In this document: positions 50,379 to 59,502 of the stretch, piece after piece
How the letters are laid out: each line of letters opens with the position of its first letter
How positions within the stretch are numbered: position 1 is the first letter of the stretch
Program-made: the position numbers and the translations under genes
Notes under the pieces: generated by a model
The model's input: only the letters and a program-made list of their open reading frames with translations
Databases searched by the model: none
What the model was told of the DNA's origin: nothing
Source: JALYTZ01 sp036559125
Lineage (GTDB): Bacteria; Vulcanimicrobiota; Vulcanimicrobiia; Vulcanimicrobiales; Vulcanimicrobiaceae
DNA: 64,000 nucleotides
Assembly (NCBI GenBank): GCA_036559125.1
Contig: DATBTT010000031.1
Span: forward strand, 1 to 64,000
Direction: 5' to 3'

Positions 50379-51548
50379 CTAAAGAATGAACCCGCTCGGG
50401 TGCGCCGGTTTGACGAACTTGAATTTCCCGTCGGCGATCGTGTAGAAGTAGACGTTCGGATCTATGGGGTCGCCGTTGGGCGTGAATTGGAAATCCCCGA
50501 CCAGCGTTTGATACATGCTCGGCGCGCGAAGAGCGCTCATCAACGCGAGCCGATTGGTGGCCCCGGTCCGGCGCGCGGCCGAAATGATGATCTGCGCGGC
50601 TGCGTAGCCGAACGATGAGAGCGGCGTAAGCTCGCCGACGTGCGCGCGAAAGTCTTGCAGTATCTGGAATACGCCGGGCGCGCGATCGAGCGGCGGGAGC
50701 GATGACGAGAGCGTGAACGGCGCGAGCTTGTCGCCGTACTCCTTGATGGTGGTGGGGTCGTAAAACCCGTCGCACGCGCCGAATTTGCCGGCAAATCCCG
50801 CCGCGCGCAGCGCCGGAATCAGCGGACCCATATCTTTGGTCTTGCCGCACAGATAGATGAAATCGGGTGTCTTGGTGAGCACCGTTTTGGCCGCGAGCGC
50901 GAAGTCCGGTTTTTCGAACGGAAAGACGTACGTATCGGCTTGCATACCCGCGGACTTGGCAGCCGCGACGAAACCCTGGGCGACGTCGTAGCCATAATCG
51001 CCGTCTTGGGTAACGGCGATCGAATTTTTCGGTTTGACCGCGGAGGAAATGTAGCGCGCGTAGAGGTTGCCTTCGACCGAATCTTTGGTCGGCAAGCGCC
51101 ACACATTGCGATACCCTTTTTCGGTGATTCCGTCGGTCGTCGCAACCGGGACGACGAGCGGCATCTGCACGTTGCCGTACTGCGGCAGCGTCGCGAGCGT
51201 AACCGATCCCTGCAGATTACCGATCATGCCGATGATGGTCGAATCGGATGCCGCGAACTGGACGTTGGTGATGGCCGATGCGAGCGCGCCCATGTCGTCG
51301 AAGGTTCGCATACCGAAGACGCGGTCGAGCGGACCGCCCGTTCCGTTGGTCTCGAGAATCGCCGCGCGAACGCCGTCGGCTACCTGTTCGCCTTGCCGAA
51401 TCAAATCGCCGCTGAGCGGCACGCTGACGCCGATCGTCAATTGCTGCGCGAACCGTTGACCGGGCAGGATCTGCGCGATCGCGGATGCGGGCGCCGCAAG
51501 CGCCGCCAACGCGCCGGCACCGGCGCTTAAGAAGTCTTTGCGTTGCAT
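50379..51548 (-). CDS. Branched-chain amino acid-type ABC substrate-binding protein
   Basis: 389-aa periplasmic binding protein of the Leu/Ile/Val (LivJ) class with a signal peptide (residues 1-26; KDFLSAGAGALAALAAPASA). The body has IGVSVPLSGDLIRQGEQVAD and FDDMGALASAITNVQ, typical of the class. No permease or ATPase genes are adjacent, so it is an orphan or works with a distant transporter. ATG 51548 chosen; GTG at 51554 is possible. It follows the UbiA gene by about 6 nt. Confidence 0.88.
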   Translation of the reverse strand: MQRKDFLSAGAGALAALAAPASAIAQILPGQRFAQQLTIGVSVPLSGDLIRQGEQVADGVRAAILETNGTGGPLDRVFGMRTFDDMGALASAITNVQFAASDSTIIGMIGNLQGSVTLATLPQYGNVQMPLVVPVATTDGITEKGYRNVWRLPTKDSVEGNLYARYISSAVKPKNSIAVTQDGDYGYDVAQGFVAAAKSAGMQADTYVFPFEKPDFALAAKTVLTKTPDFIYLCGKTKDMGPLIPALRAAGFAGKFGACDGFYDPTTIKEYGDKLAPFTLSSSLPPLDRAPGVFQILQDFRAHVGELTPLSSFGYAAAQIIISAARRTGATNRLALMSALRAPSMYQTLVGDFQFTPNGDPIDPNVYFYTIADGKFKFVKPAHPSGFIL

Positions 51549-51554
51549 GGTCAC

Positions 51555-52412
51555 TTACAGTCCTAACGTGAAGCCGGCGATCGTCGTCACCAAGAACGCG
51601 ACCGAAAACGCCATATTGCTAATGAAGACTCGTTCGTTGAGAACGAACAAATTCTTCGCACGATCGAAAAGCCGACCTTCGTAAATCACGAGCGCGACGG
51701 CTATCACGGTGCCTAGATAGTATGCCAGCGGCGCTCGGGTGAGCACGCCCGCGATCGTCAGCGCGGCGATCATTGCCACGTGCAGCACGATCGGCAAAAC
51801 CCGGCCGCTTCGTTCGCCAAAGCGAGCGGGCAGCGAGCTGATGCCCTGCTCGCGGTCGACGTCGTAGTCCATCAGCGCATAAATGACGTCGAATCCCGCC
51901 ACCCACAGCGTTACGGCGACGAAAAGCAAGAGCGCCGGTAGCGAGACCGTGCCGGTGATGCCGATGTAGGCACCCAGGGGCGCGAGCGCATCGACCGCTC
52001 CCAGCACGAAGTGCGTGAGCCACGTGAATCGCTTGCAGAGCGGGTAGACGAGAACGCCGAGTGCCGCGACCGGCATGAGTTTTACGCAGAGCGGGTTGAG
52101 CTGCCACGCGCAGACCAGCAGCAGTGCGAATCCCAGTGCGATGGCCCAGAGCATGACGGAGGGCGAGAGCGTTCCGACTGCGAGCGCGCGCCGGGCAGTC
52201 CGCGGATTGCGCTTGTCGATGTCTTTATCGAAGTAGCGATTGGCGGCCATGGCGGCGGTACGCGCGCCGATTACCGCAAGCGTTATCCAGAGAATCGCCC
52301 ACCACGACGGAAACCCGCGCGCCGCCATGACGGCGCCGACGTATGCGAACGGTAGCGCGAAGAACGTGTGCTCGATTCGAATCTCTTTGAGGAAGAGTTT
52401 GACGGCGTTCAT
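51555..52412 (-). CDS. UbiA-family prenyltransferase (probable MqnP)
   Basis: 285-aa membrane prenyltransferase with eight or more helices. Two acidic diphosphate motifs: NRYFDKDIDKRNPRTARR and DYDVDREQGISSLPARFG. With a UbiD-family gene overlapping upstream by 4 nt, it matches the MqnP/MqnL pair of the futalosine menaquinone route; the ubiquinone pathway is the other option. ATG 52412 forms ATGA with the UbiD stop. Confidence 0.9.
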   Translation of the reverse strand: MNAVKLFLKEIRIEHTFFALPFAYVGAVMAARGFPSWWAILWITLAVIGARTAAMAANRYFDKDIDKRNPRTARRALAVGTLSPSVMLWAIALGFALLLVCAWQLNPLCVKLMPVAALGVLVYPLCKRFTWLTHFVLGAVDALAPLGAYIGITGTVSLPALLLFVAVTLWVAGFDVIYALMDYDVDREQGISSLPARFGERSGRVLPIVLHVAMIAALTIAGVLTRAPLAYYLGTVIAVALVIYEGRLFDRAKNLFVLNERVFISNMAFSVAFLVTTIAGFTLGL

Positions 52413-53932
52413 GCTTGCGGCGGCGTGTTGAGCAGGCGTTCGAGAGCCGCCCGCCCTTGGCCGGACCACGCGTCCGGTCGTAGCGCCTTGTCGATGCGAT
52501 CCAGACCGTATTCCTTCCAGCGCGCGCTCACGAGTTCGCGCGTCGGCGCATCCATTACGATGTCGGGCGGCCACTGGCGGTCGTAGCCTTCCGCCGCGCT
52601 CTTGCGCGTGGCGTCGATGCCCATTTTCATCCCGTAGGCGACATTATACGAACCGTGATCGAGATCGTCGACCGGGCCGGGCATCGACACGACGTCGCGA
52701 TCGGGAGCGAGATTATTGAGCACGAACCAGGCAACGCTTCGCGTATCTTGCACGTCGACGTCCGCGTCGACCACGATCAACAGGCGCGTGAGCATCATCA
52801 TGTGACCCAGGCCCCACAGCGCGTTCATCACTTTCTTGGCTTGCCCGGGATATCGTTTCTTGATGGAGACGATCGCGAGGTTATGGAATCCGCCTTCGAC
52901 CGGAAGATTCATGTCGACGATCTCCGGCACGACCATCTGCAAGAGCGGAAGAAAAATGCGTTCGGTGGCCTTGCCGATCCAGGCGTCTTCCATCGGCGGC
53001 TTACCGACTACCGTCGCCGCATAGATTGCGTTCTTACGATGCGTGACGCACTGCACGTGAAACGTTGGGTACCGATCGGCCAGACTGTAAACGCCGGTGT
53101 GATCGCCGAACGGACCTTCGACGCGCAAGTCGGTATTTTCGACGAACCCCTCGAGTACGATCTCCGCGTCGGCGGGGACTTTCAAATCCACGGTCTTGCA
53201 GGCTACCAGCTTCACGGGTTTTCCGCGCAGTAATCCGGCGAACATGAACTCGTCGATTACGGGCGGAAGTGGCGCGGTTGCCGCGTAGGTGATCGCCGGA
53301 TCGGCGCCGATCGCAACGGCGACCGGGATGCGGTCGCCCCAGGCGTCCGCGTGCGCCCGGCCTTGTTTATGGCGTTGCCAATGCATGCCGGTCTCTCGCG
53401 CGCCGTAAACCTGCATGCGATACATTCCGACGTTTGGCTGACCGGTCCGCGGGTCTTTGGTGATGACGAGCGGCAGCGTGATGAACGGTCCGCCGTCGAG
53501 CGGCCACGTCGTCAAAACGGGAAAATCTCGTAGGTCGGGGTTTTCGATCACGACGTCTTGGCAGCTGCCCCGATTCACGGTTTTCGGAATCGCGCTCGCG
53601 AGCGGCGCGAGCGAAAGTAGCTTGGTGATGCGTTCGCCAAAGGATGCCGGCAAAGAAAGATCGAGCAACGAACGCACCCGCGACGCGACGTCTTCGAGCG
53701 ATTGCGCTCCCAGAGCCATGGCCATGCGCCGCTGCGAGCCGAACGCGTTGGTCAGCACGGGAAACGCGGAGCCTTTCACGTTGGTGAAGAGGAGCGCGGG
53801 ACCGCCGGCCTTCACGATGCGATCGGTGATCTCGGCGATTTCAAGGTGGCGATCGACCGGCGCTGAGATGGTAATCAGTTCGTTCGCACGGCGCAGCGCG
53901 TCGACGTACGCGCTCAGAGAATCGTAAGCCAT
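52409..53932 (-). CDS. UbiD-family decarboxylase (probable MqnL)
   Basis: 507-aa prenylated-FMN decarboxylase of the UbiD family: VNRGSCQDVVIENPDLRDFP, PLVITKDPRTGQPNVGMYRM, the region EGPFGDHTGVYSLADRYPTF, and ERIFLPLLQMVVPEIVD. It probably removes a carboxyl group from a menaquinone precursor after prenylation by the adjacent enzyme. No ubiX is in the window. ATG 53932 chosen by family start. Confidence 0.9.
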   Translation of the reverse strand: MAYDSLSAYVDALRRANELITISAPVDRHLEIAEITDRIVKAGGPALLFTNVKGSAFPVLTNAFGSQRRMAMALGAQSLEDVASRVRSLLDLSLPASFGERITKLLSLAPLASAIPKTVNRGSCQDVVIENPDLRDFPVLTTWPLDGGPFITLPLVITKDPRTGQPNVGMYRMQVYGARETGMHWQRHKQGRAHADAWGDRIPVAVAIGADPAITYAATAPLPPVIDEFMFAGLLRGKPVKLVACKTVDLKVPADAEIVLEGFVENTDLRVEGPFGDHTGVYSLADRYPTFHVQCVTHRKNAIYAATVVGKPPMEDAWIGKATERIFLPLLQMVVPEIVDMNLPVEGGFHNLAIVSIKKRYPGQAKKVMNALWGLGHMMMLTRLLIVVDADVDVQDTRSVAWFVLNNLAPDRDVVSMPGPVDDLDHGSYNVAYGMKMGIDATRKSAAEGYDRQWPPDIVMDAPTRELVSARWKEYGLDRIDKALRPDAWSGQGRAALERLLNTPPQA

Positions 53933-53984
53933 CGGCGCTGCCTTTGACGCGGGAACCGATAAACCCGGCAGCAAAACGCCGCGC

Positions 53985-54269
53985 ATGCAATTTGTAGCCA
54001 TCCTGCGCCGCCGCACCGAGGCATTCTCACACGAAGAGTTTGCCGTGCATCTCGATGCCGAAGCTCAGCGCGTGCGCGAGCTCTACGCCTCGGGGAAATT
54101 GCGCGCGGCCTGGGGCCGCGAGGACGTGCTTGGTGCGGTCTTGATGCTCGAATGCGACGACCGAGCCGAAGCCGATGCGGTCGTCGCAAGCCTCCCGTTA
54201 GCGCTCCACGGTATGCTGGAGGCAACGCTGATTCCATTGCGCGGCTATCGCGGGTTCGGCCCGCGCTAG
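53985..54269 (+). CDS. YciI-like protein
   Basis: 94-aa alpha/beta ferredoxin-like fold with start MQFVAILRRRTEAFSHEEFA, typical of YciI/muconolactone isomerase-like proteins. Divergent from ubiD. Function not assigned. Confidence 0.75.
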   Translation: MQFVAILRRRTEAFSHEEFAVHLDAEAQRVRELYASGKLRAAWGREDVLGAVLMLECDDRAEADAVVASLPLALHGMLEATLIPLRGYRGFGPR

Positions 54270-54275
54270 CGCCCG

Positions 54276-55187
54276 CTAGACCGTTGGAAGTCGCAGGGTA
54301 AAGGACGTCGTTCCGCCGGTGCAAGCGACGGTCACGTCGCCGTGGTGCGCGCGGGCGATCCATCGCACGATCGCCAATCCGAGGCCGCTGCCTTCGCCGT
54401 CGGCGCTGACGCGAAAGAACCGCTCGAAAATGTTCTCGCGAAGCTCAGGCGGGATTGCGACGCCGTCGTTGTCTACGATCAATTCGGCATTGCCGTCCGC
54501 GCTGCGGGTGGTTATTCCAACGCGAGTTCTCGCATGTTTGATGGCGTTGTCGAGTAAGTTGCGCAGCAACTCGCTCAAACGCCGGCTGTCTCCGTCCACG
54601 ATCGCGCTTTGCGCGCGCACGTCGATCGTCAGCCCGCGCGATTGCGCGATAGCGCCGATTTCTTCGTAGCATCGAATCGCCAGCGCCGCCAGGTCGACGG
54701 GCTCGCGTTGCAACAACGCGGGATTGGGATCGCGCGCCAACGTGAGCAAATCTCCGACCAGTAACGATGCGTCGAGCGCGCTTCGGGCGATGGTATCGAA
54801 TGCAGCCGCGCTTTCCGGCGATGCCGCGGGGCTTGCGGCCTGCGCCACCGTGGCGATCGTGGCGAGCGGAGATCGTAATTCGTGCGCGGCGTCGGCCGCA
54901 AATTGTCGTTCGCGCGCACGGGCGCTTTCGAGCGGTGCGACCGCGGCCTGCGCGAGCAGATAGGATGCGATTGCGACGACGATCAAAAGCGGAACGTTAC
55001 CGGCGAGGATGGTCTCGATTACGCGCGCGAGCGCGCCATGGAGCGCGTGCATTCCTTCGGACGTATCGAGAGCCGGCCCGATCAACGCGGCATACATGCG
55101 CGCGTAGAGCCAATACGCGACGAGATCGAGCGCCGCGAGTACGGCGACGAAGAGTAGAACGAATCGGAACGTCAGGCGTGCGATCAC
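54276..55187 (-). CDS. Sensor histidine kinase
   Basis: 303-aa kinase: two membrane helices (about 8-28 and 64-84) around a short periplasmic loop of about 35 residues that includes HALH. The phospho-histidine is H102 in DAAHELRSPLATIA; the N box is LRNLLDNAIKHA; the G2 box is GEGSGLGLAIVRWIA. No HAMP is obvious. It overlaps the response regulator by 4 nt and ends the copper/cytochrome operon, suggesting it senses metal or redox state. Confidence 0.92.
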   Translation of the reverse strand: MIARLTFRFVLLFVAVLAALDLVAYWLYARMYAALIGPALDTSEGMHALHGALARVIETILAGNVPLLIVVAIASYLLAQAAVAPLESARARERQFAADAAHELRSPLATIATVAQAASPAASPESAAAFDTIARSALDASLLVGDLLTLARDPNPALLQREPVDLAALAIRCYEEIGAIAQSRGLTIDVRAQSAIVDGDSRRLSELLRNLLDNAIKHARTRVGITTRSADGNAELIVDNDGVAIPPELRENIFERFFRVSADGEGSGLGLAIVRWIARAHHGDVTVACTGGTTSFTLRLPTV

Positions 55188-55852
55188 GCGTGCATGCGGT
55201 AGCCGACGCCCCAGACGGTCTCGATCACCCCATCGCTACCCGCTTTCTTGAGTTTTCGCCGCAACAAGCTAATGTAGACGTCGACGATGTTGCTGGAACC
55301 GTCGAAGTCGTAGTCCCATATGCGTTCGAGCAATTGTTGACGCGAGAATGCGATGCCTGCGTTGCGCATCAAAAATTCGAGCATCCGGAACTCGGTCGCG
55401 CCGAGTGCGACGGGGTTCCCCGCGCACGTCGCGCTACGCGCGTTTTCGTCGAGTTCCAGCGTCCCGACGCGCAAGACGCTCTCCACGGGGCGGTCGCCGC
55501 GCCGGAGCAAGGCATTGATACGAGCCAGTAACTCGCCTTCGGCAAACGGTTTGACCAGATAATCATCTGCGCCGCTGTTGAGGCCAAAAACGCGATCTTC
55601 GACCGAATCGCGTGCGGTCAGCATCAGGATCGGCGTACTGACGCCTTCGGCGCGAGCGCTACTGGCTATCGAGAATCCGTCGCGCTTGGGTAAAACGACG
55701 TCGACGATCGCCGCGTCGTAGCTCTGGCGCAGCAAGTGGTCGAGACCGGCGTCGCCGTCGCCGACGACGTTCACCGCAAAGTTGCGATGTTCGAGCATCG
55801 TGCGGACGGCGCCGGCGATCGAGACGTTGTCCTCGATCAACAGGATGCGCAT
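55184..55852 (-). CDS. OmpR-family response regulator
   Basis: 222-aa regulator: receiver with phospho-acceptor D51 (AAIVDVVLPKRDG) and K in DDYLVKPFAEGE, then an OmpR-type winged helix (VVDVYISLLRRKLKKAGSDG ... VWGVGYRMHA). Partner of the overlapping kinase. It starts 3 nt after the CXXCH barrel gene on the same strand. Confidence 0.94.
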   Translation of the reverse strand: MRILLIEDNVSIAGAVRTMLEHRNFAVNVVGDGDAGLDHLLRQSYDAAIVDVVLPKRDGFSIASSARAEGVSTPILMLTARDSVEDRVFGLNSGADDYLVKPFAEGELLARINALLRRGDRPVESVLRVGTLELDENARSATCAGNPVALGATEFRMLEFLMRNAGIAFSRQQLLERIWDYDFDGSSNIVDVYISLLRRKLKKAGSDGVIETVWGVGYRMHA

Positions 55853-55855
55853 CGT

Positions 55856-56977
55856 CTACAACTTCGACGGCCAGGGGAATCCTACCGTCAGCGCGGCTCC
55901 CAGATGCCCCGCGCCTCCGGGTATTTGCACCTGTTGGATCAACAGTCGCGCGTGGGGCGTGACGTGGAAGGCCGCATAGTAGACGATGTCGCGAGCGACC
56001 GTCGGCGTGGCCGCCGCGTCGTAGCGGATTCCCAGGTAGGCGTGCGGCGTGACGTAGTACTTCAAGCGCACGTAGCCCCCGCTCGAGCCCGTCAAGGTGT
56101 CGAAGCCGTCGGGATTGCCGTCGCTCCCCCACCATTGCTCGGCTTGCAGGTCGAAGCGCGCGATGCGGGAGTGCGCGAGCACTCCGTACCGGCGGTAGAA
56201 ATCGTCGAAGGTGCCGCCGCCGGTGCGAACGATCCGGCGCGTACCCGTTAGCGCCTCCGCCCCGACGTCGAAGTGCTCGATGACGGGAGCGCGCACGAAA
56301 AGCCCAATTTCGGGAGTTTCGGCCGAGGTCGTCTCGCCCGTCGGAATTGGTTTCCCGCCGTATGCGGCGCCTTTGAATTCACCGAGATCGACCACCGCAT
56401 CCGCGCGCACCGCGCCGATGGTGCGCTCCGCTTGCACGCCCCAGCGGGGCGATGCCAGAGGCAGATCGTTCAGTCCGACGTGCGAACTGTAATATCCGTA
56501 CGGCGCGAGGTCGTCCAGCCGCTGTCCCGGCGACTGCGCGAGCGGCAATTCGAAAAGTCCGGCGCGGTAGAGCGAATGCGTGTGCTCGTTGTAGGTAACC
56601 AAATAGCCGAGAAAGAGACCGCTGGGACCGCCGCCCGCACCTAAGTTGTAATGCACGAACGCGCTGACCGCGCCTATATCTGCATTCGACAGCACGACTG
56701 CGCCCGGGCTGAAGCGCCTGTTTCCCGCGGCGGGGTCGCGTTCGTACTCCATCTGATACCGGATCGCTATACCCGTGGTGCCGTGTTTCGGAATGGGCAA
56801 CCGGTATCCGCGGTCGCGAAATTGCGTGCCGAACGCATTGAGTTCGGGTAAAACCGAATGGCACGCGTTACATTGCAGATGATAGCGCTGCGCAAAAAGC
56901 GGAATGGCTAGCGCGGGGGCGCGCATGCCGGCGAGCATGCATGCGAGCGCGGCGATTGAAACGAGTTTATTGCGCAA
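55856..56977 (-). CDS. Outer-membrane barrel protein with CXXCH haem motif
   Basis: 373-aa exported protein (signal 1-24). Near the N-terminus is a c-type haem site, C36-x2-C39-H40 (LQCNACHSVLPELNAFGTQF), as in small cytochromes. The remainder is a run of alternating aromatic/polar strands ending GFPWPSKL, suggesting an outer-membrane barrel. TTG start at 56977 overlaps the preceding cupredoxin by 11 nt. May pass electrons across the outer membrane; unproven. Confidence 0.75.
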   Translation of the reverse strand: MRNKLVSIAALACMLAGMRAPALAIPLFAQRYHLQCNACHSVLPELNAFGTQFRDRGYRLPIPKHGTTGIAIRYQMEYERDPAAGNRRFSPGAVVLSNADIGAVSAFVHYNLGAGGGPSGLFLGYLVTYNEHTHSLYRAGLFELPLAQSPGQRLDDLAPYGYYSSHVGLNDLPLASPRWGVQAERTIGAVRADAVVDLGEFKGAAYGGKPIPTGETTSAETPEIGLFVRAPVIEHFDVGAEALTGTRRIVRTGGGTFDDFYRRYGVLAHSRIARFDLQAEQWWGSDGNPDGFDTLTGSSGGYVRLKYYVTPHAYLGIRYDAAATPTVARDIVYYAAFHVTPHARLLIQQVQIPGGAGHLGAALTVGFPWPSKL

Positions 56978-57446
56978 CGATCGTCCCCCGCATCGGTGCA
57001 GTGTAGTGAAAGAAACAACCGTACAGATACGTGCCGGGCCGGTCCACCAAAATATCTTGCGAACCGGTGCCGGCTTGAAGCGTCCCGCTGCTCCACGAGG
57101 CCGATATAACCGCGCCGTTGGATCTTTGTGCCGATACCTGGAACGGCGATGCGCTCGGAAACGTCGTCGCCGCCGGTATCATGGTCGCCGTGTGCGCGAA
57201 CCCGTCGCTGTTGAAAAAACGGATCTCCGTGCCCACCGCGACCGTCGTGACCGGCGGCGCGAATCCGCCGCTTTCTCCCTGCGGCGTTTGGACGGCCGGA
57301 TGTTCGGTGAGATTGATGTCGATGACGGTGCTCTGGCCGTTGGGGCCGGGGCCGCCGGCGGGTGGTGGAGTTCCGGCAGCCCCAGGCGTGCACGCCGCGC
57401 AGAGCATGGCTAACGCGGCGACTGCGAGCATTGCATCGTACTTCAC
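56967..57446 (-). CDS. Lipoprotein cupredoxin B
   Basis: 159-aa blue-copper-like protein with lipobox (LCAAC, C19), a Pro/Gly linker, then copper ligands H85 (GFAHTATM), C144, H147 and M152 (YGCFFHYTAPM). GTG at 57446 overlaps the SCO stop (GTGA). It is probably anchored to a membrane in the periplasm as an electron carrier. Confidence 0.87.
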   Translation of the reverse strand: MKYDAMLAVAALAMLCAACTPGAAGTPPPAGGPGPNGQSTVIDINLTEHPAVQTPQGESGGFAPPVTTVAVGTEIRFFNSDGFAHTATMIPAATTFPSASPFQVSAQRSNGAVISASWSSGTLQAGTGSQDILVDRPGTYLYGCFFHYTAPMRGTIVAQ

Positions 57447-57997
57447 GACGCGAGTGCTCGCCAGTTTTGATGGAGTTGCTCGACCAATTGCGTTCCCAGA
57501 TCGTACGACGCGAGAATCGTCTTGCGGAGCACGCCGTGCGCATCGATGAAATACACGAATGTCGTATGCGCTTCGGCGTATCCGTCGCGGCCCGGTTGCG
57601 CGACGACGCCGAAGGCTTGCATGACCGAGCGAACGTCGCCGACGCTTCCGCTCGCGACCTTCCAGTAGCGTGGATCGGCGCCGAACGTGCGCGCGAGGCG
57701 GCGCATCGTCGCGGGAGAGTCGTGCGCCGGGTCGAGCGTGATGGTCAGCAGCACCACGCGAAGCCGTTGCGCGGCGATCTCGCGCTGCGCCATCGCAAAC
57801 TGCGCGTTGACCAACGGACATGCGTCACGGCAGTGCGCGGCCACGAACGTAACCACCAGCGGCACGCCCCGCAACGACGCAAACGTGAATCGCGCTCCCG
57901 TTTGGTCTTGGAGACGCGGCTGTTGCCCCGCATCTCCAAGACCGGTCAGGGCGAGCGCAAGAAATACGGTTACACCGATTCGCATGAAGCGTTTCAT
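57443..57997 (-). CDS. SCO1/SenC-family copper protein
   Basis: 184-aa thioredoxin-fold protein with signal peptide and the copper-binding C56-x3-C60-P (HCRDACPL) plus H144 (AEAHTTFVYFID). SCO proteins load copper into CuA sites or act as thiol oxidoreductases. AAGGAG precedes ATG 57997. It shares one base with cupredoxin A. Confidence 0.92.
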   Translation of the reverse strand: MKRFMRIGVTVFLALALTGLGDAGQQPRLQDQTGARFTFASLRGVPLVVTFVAAHCRDACPLVNAQFAMAQREIAAQRLRVVLLTITLDPAHDSPATMRRLARTFGADPRYWKVASGSVGDVRSVMQAFGVVAQPGRDGYAEAHTTFVYFIDAHGVLRKTILASYDLGTQLVEQLHQNWRALAS

Positions 57998-58602
57998 CAG
58001 CAGTACACTCCTTTGCAGCCGCCTATCCCGCCGCTGGGAGGCGCGGCTTGGGGACCCGGCGTCGCATTCGCGCTGACCTGGATGACGTCGCGCATGTTCG
58101 TATTGATGTAATGAATGGCGCAGGCGAGCAAATACGTTCCGGGGTGTGAAAGAACGACGCGCACCGTCGCTCCCGGTTCGATCAACCCGCTCGTGTAATT
58201 CGCGCCTAAGGTTCCGTTGCCGTTGGCGGCCGTCGATAGCGCCGGCGGATGCGCGGGAAACGTCGCCGGCGGTCCCTGCGCGGATCCGATGACGTTGAGC
58301 GTGTGCGCGTCGCCCGACGAGACGTTTTCGATCGTGATGGTCGTGCCCGGCGCAAATGCAAGCACCTGCGAATACCGGTCTTGCGTGAATCCGCCAACTT
58401 TGCCCCACGCGGGATCGGTCTCGTACCCGATCGTTCCGGTCGGGAGCGCGAGGCCGATCGTGAGCGCTCCAACGCCGCGCGGCGCTGCGCCGCCGCTACT
58501 GCCGCCGGGGGTGTAGCCACCGCCGCCGGCTCCGCCGCCGCCGCAGGCAGCGGGCATAGTTGCAAGCGCGAGCGCTGCAAAGAGCGCGGGAATCTTCTGC
58601 AT
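57997..58602 (-). CDS. Lipoprotein cupredoxin A with Cys-rich C-terminus
   Basis: 201-aa protein with lipobox (PAAC, C20) and a Gly-rich linker. Copper ligands H100 (GDAHTLNV), C161-x2-H164-x5-M170 (ACAIHYINTNM). The C-terminus has two extra cysteines (C196, C201), absent from the other cupredoxins here. GGAGG precedes ATG 58602. First gene of the tight operon down to the histidine kinase. Confidence 0.85.
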   Translation of the reverse strand: MQKIPALFAALALATMPAACGGGGAGGGGYTPGGSSGGAAPRGVGALTIGLALPTGTIGYETDPAWGKVGGFTQDRYSQVLAFAPGTTITIENVSSGDAHTLNVIGSAQGPPATFPAHPPALSTAANGNGTLGANYTSGLIEPGATVRVVLSHPGTYLLACAIHYINTNMRDVIQVSANATPGPQAAPPSGGIGGCKGVYC

Positions 58603-58620
58603 GCGATGACCTCCTTCCAA

Positions 58621-58634
58621 AACGACTTGTCGTT
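58621..58634 (-). promoter_or_regulatory. Palindrome upstream of the cupredoxin operon
   Basis: AACGAC-TT-GTCGTT is a perfect 14-bp inverted repeat just ahead of the ribosome-binding site of cupredoxin A. It is a candidate regulator site. Confidence 0.4.
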
Positions 58635-58675
58635 GAGGTTAGGCCGCAATCATGAAGAAAGTTTGAAAGACCGCC

Positions 58676-59500
58676 CTATCTATGGGCGTCGATGGAATCG
58701 CGAAGCGCGAGCGCCAACGTGCGCAACGACGGGTCGCCGTTAGAGTTTGCCACGACCTGCGCGAAGGCCGCGCGCGCCTCGACCCTCTTGCCCTGATGTA
58801 GAAATACCGCACCCAACGCCAACCGGGCTCGCGCGTACGACGGCGCCAGACGCAATGCGGCGTCGAATTCCGAAACGGCCGTATCGAAGTTTGCGAGTTT
58901 TTCCTCGGCCAGTCCAAGGTCGTAGTGCGCGACCGCGTAACTTGGATCGTCGTGCAAGAGCTTGCCGAAATCGTCGCGCGCCGTGACGGCGTCTCCGCTG
59001 GAGAGCGCCACGAGACCGCGCGAATAGAGGGCGCGTGCCGAATCGGGAGCGAGTTGCACGAAGCGATCGGCTACGCCGCGTGCGCCGCGCAAATCGCCGC
59101 GTTGCAGATCGACCGCGATCAGATTGGCCATTGCCGCGAGAAAGCCCGGATCGAGAACGAGCGCCGCACGCAGCGCGGCGTCGGCTTGGTCGTACCGATG
59201 CAGATTTGCGTAGGCTATTGCGAGATCGTAGCGGGCGGTCGAACCGAGCGGCTCCGGCGGTTGCAGTGCGATGATTCGCTCGAATTCGGGAATCGCGGCG
59301 CTCCAGCGTTTGTGGGCTTCAGCGTCGACGCCAATGGTGAAGCGCTCGTGAATTTCGCGGCGTTGCGCGAGCGCGCGCAGTGCCGGCGCGTCGGTCGTGC
59401 GCGGCACGGGACGGGCGGACGGATACGTCTGGGCCGACACGAATCCGAACGGCATCGCCGCCAGTCCCACCACCAATCCGACGACGGCGGCGCGCATCAT
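58676..59500 (-). CDS. Exported TPR-repeat protein
   Basis: 274-aa protein with a signal peptide (residues 1-23) and repeated TPR helix pairs (ARYDLAIAYANLHRYDQADA, AHYDLGLAEEKLANFDTAVS, ARLALGAVFLHQGKRVEARA). Probably a periplasmic scaffold for the downstream copper proteins. Two adjacent ATGs (59500, 59497) serve as start. Confidence 0.82.
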   Translation of the reverse strand: MMRAAVVGLVVGLAAMPFGFVSAQTYPSARPVPRTTDAPALRALAQRREIHERFTIGVDAEAHKRWSAAIPEFERIIALQPPEPLGSTARYDLAIAYANLHRYDQADAALRAALVLDPGFLAAMANLIAVDLQRGDLRGARGVADRFVQLAPDSARALYSRGLVALSSGDAVTARDDFGKLLHDDPSYAVAHYDLGLAEEKLANFDTAVSEFDAALRLAPSYARARLALGAVFLHQGKRVEARAAFAQVVANSNGDPSLRTLALALRDSIDAHR

Positions 59501-59502
59501 GG

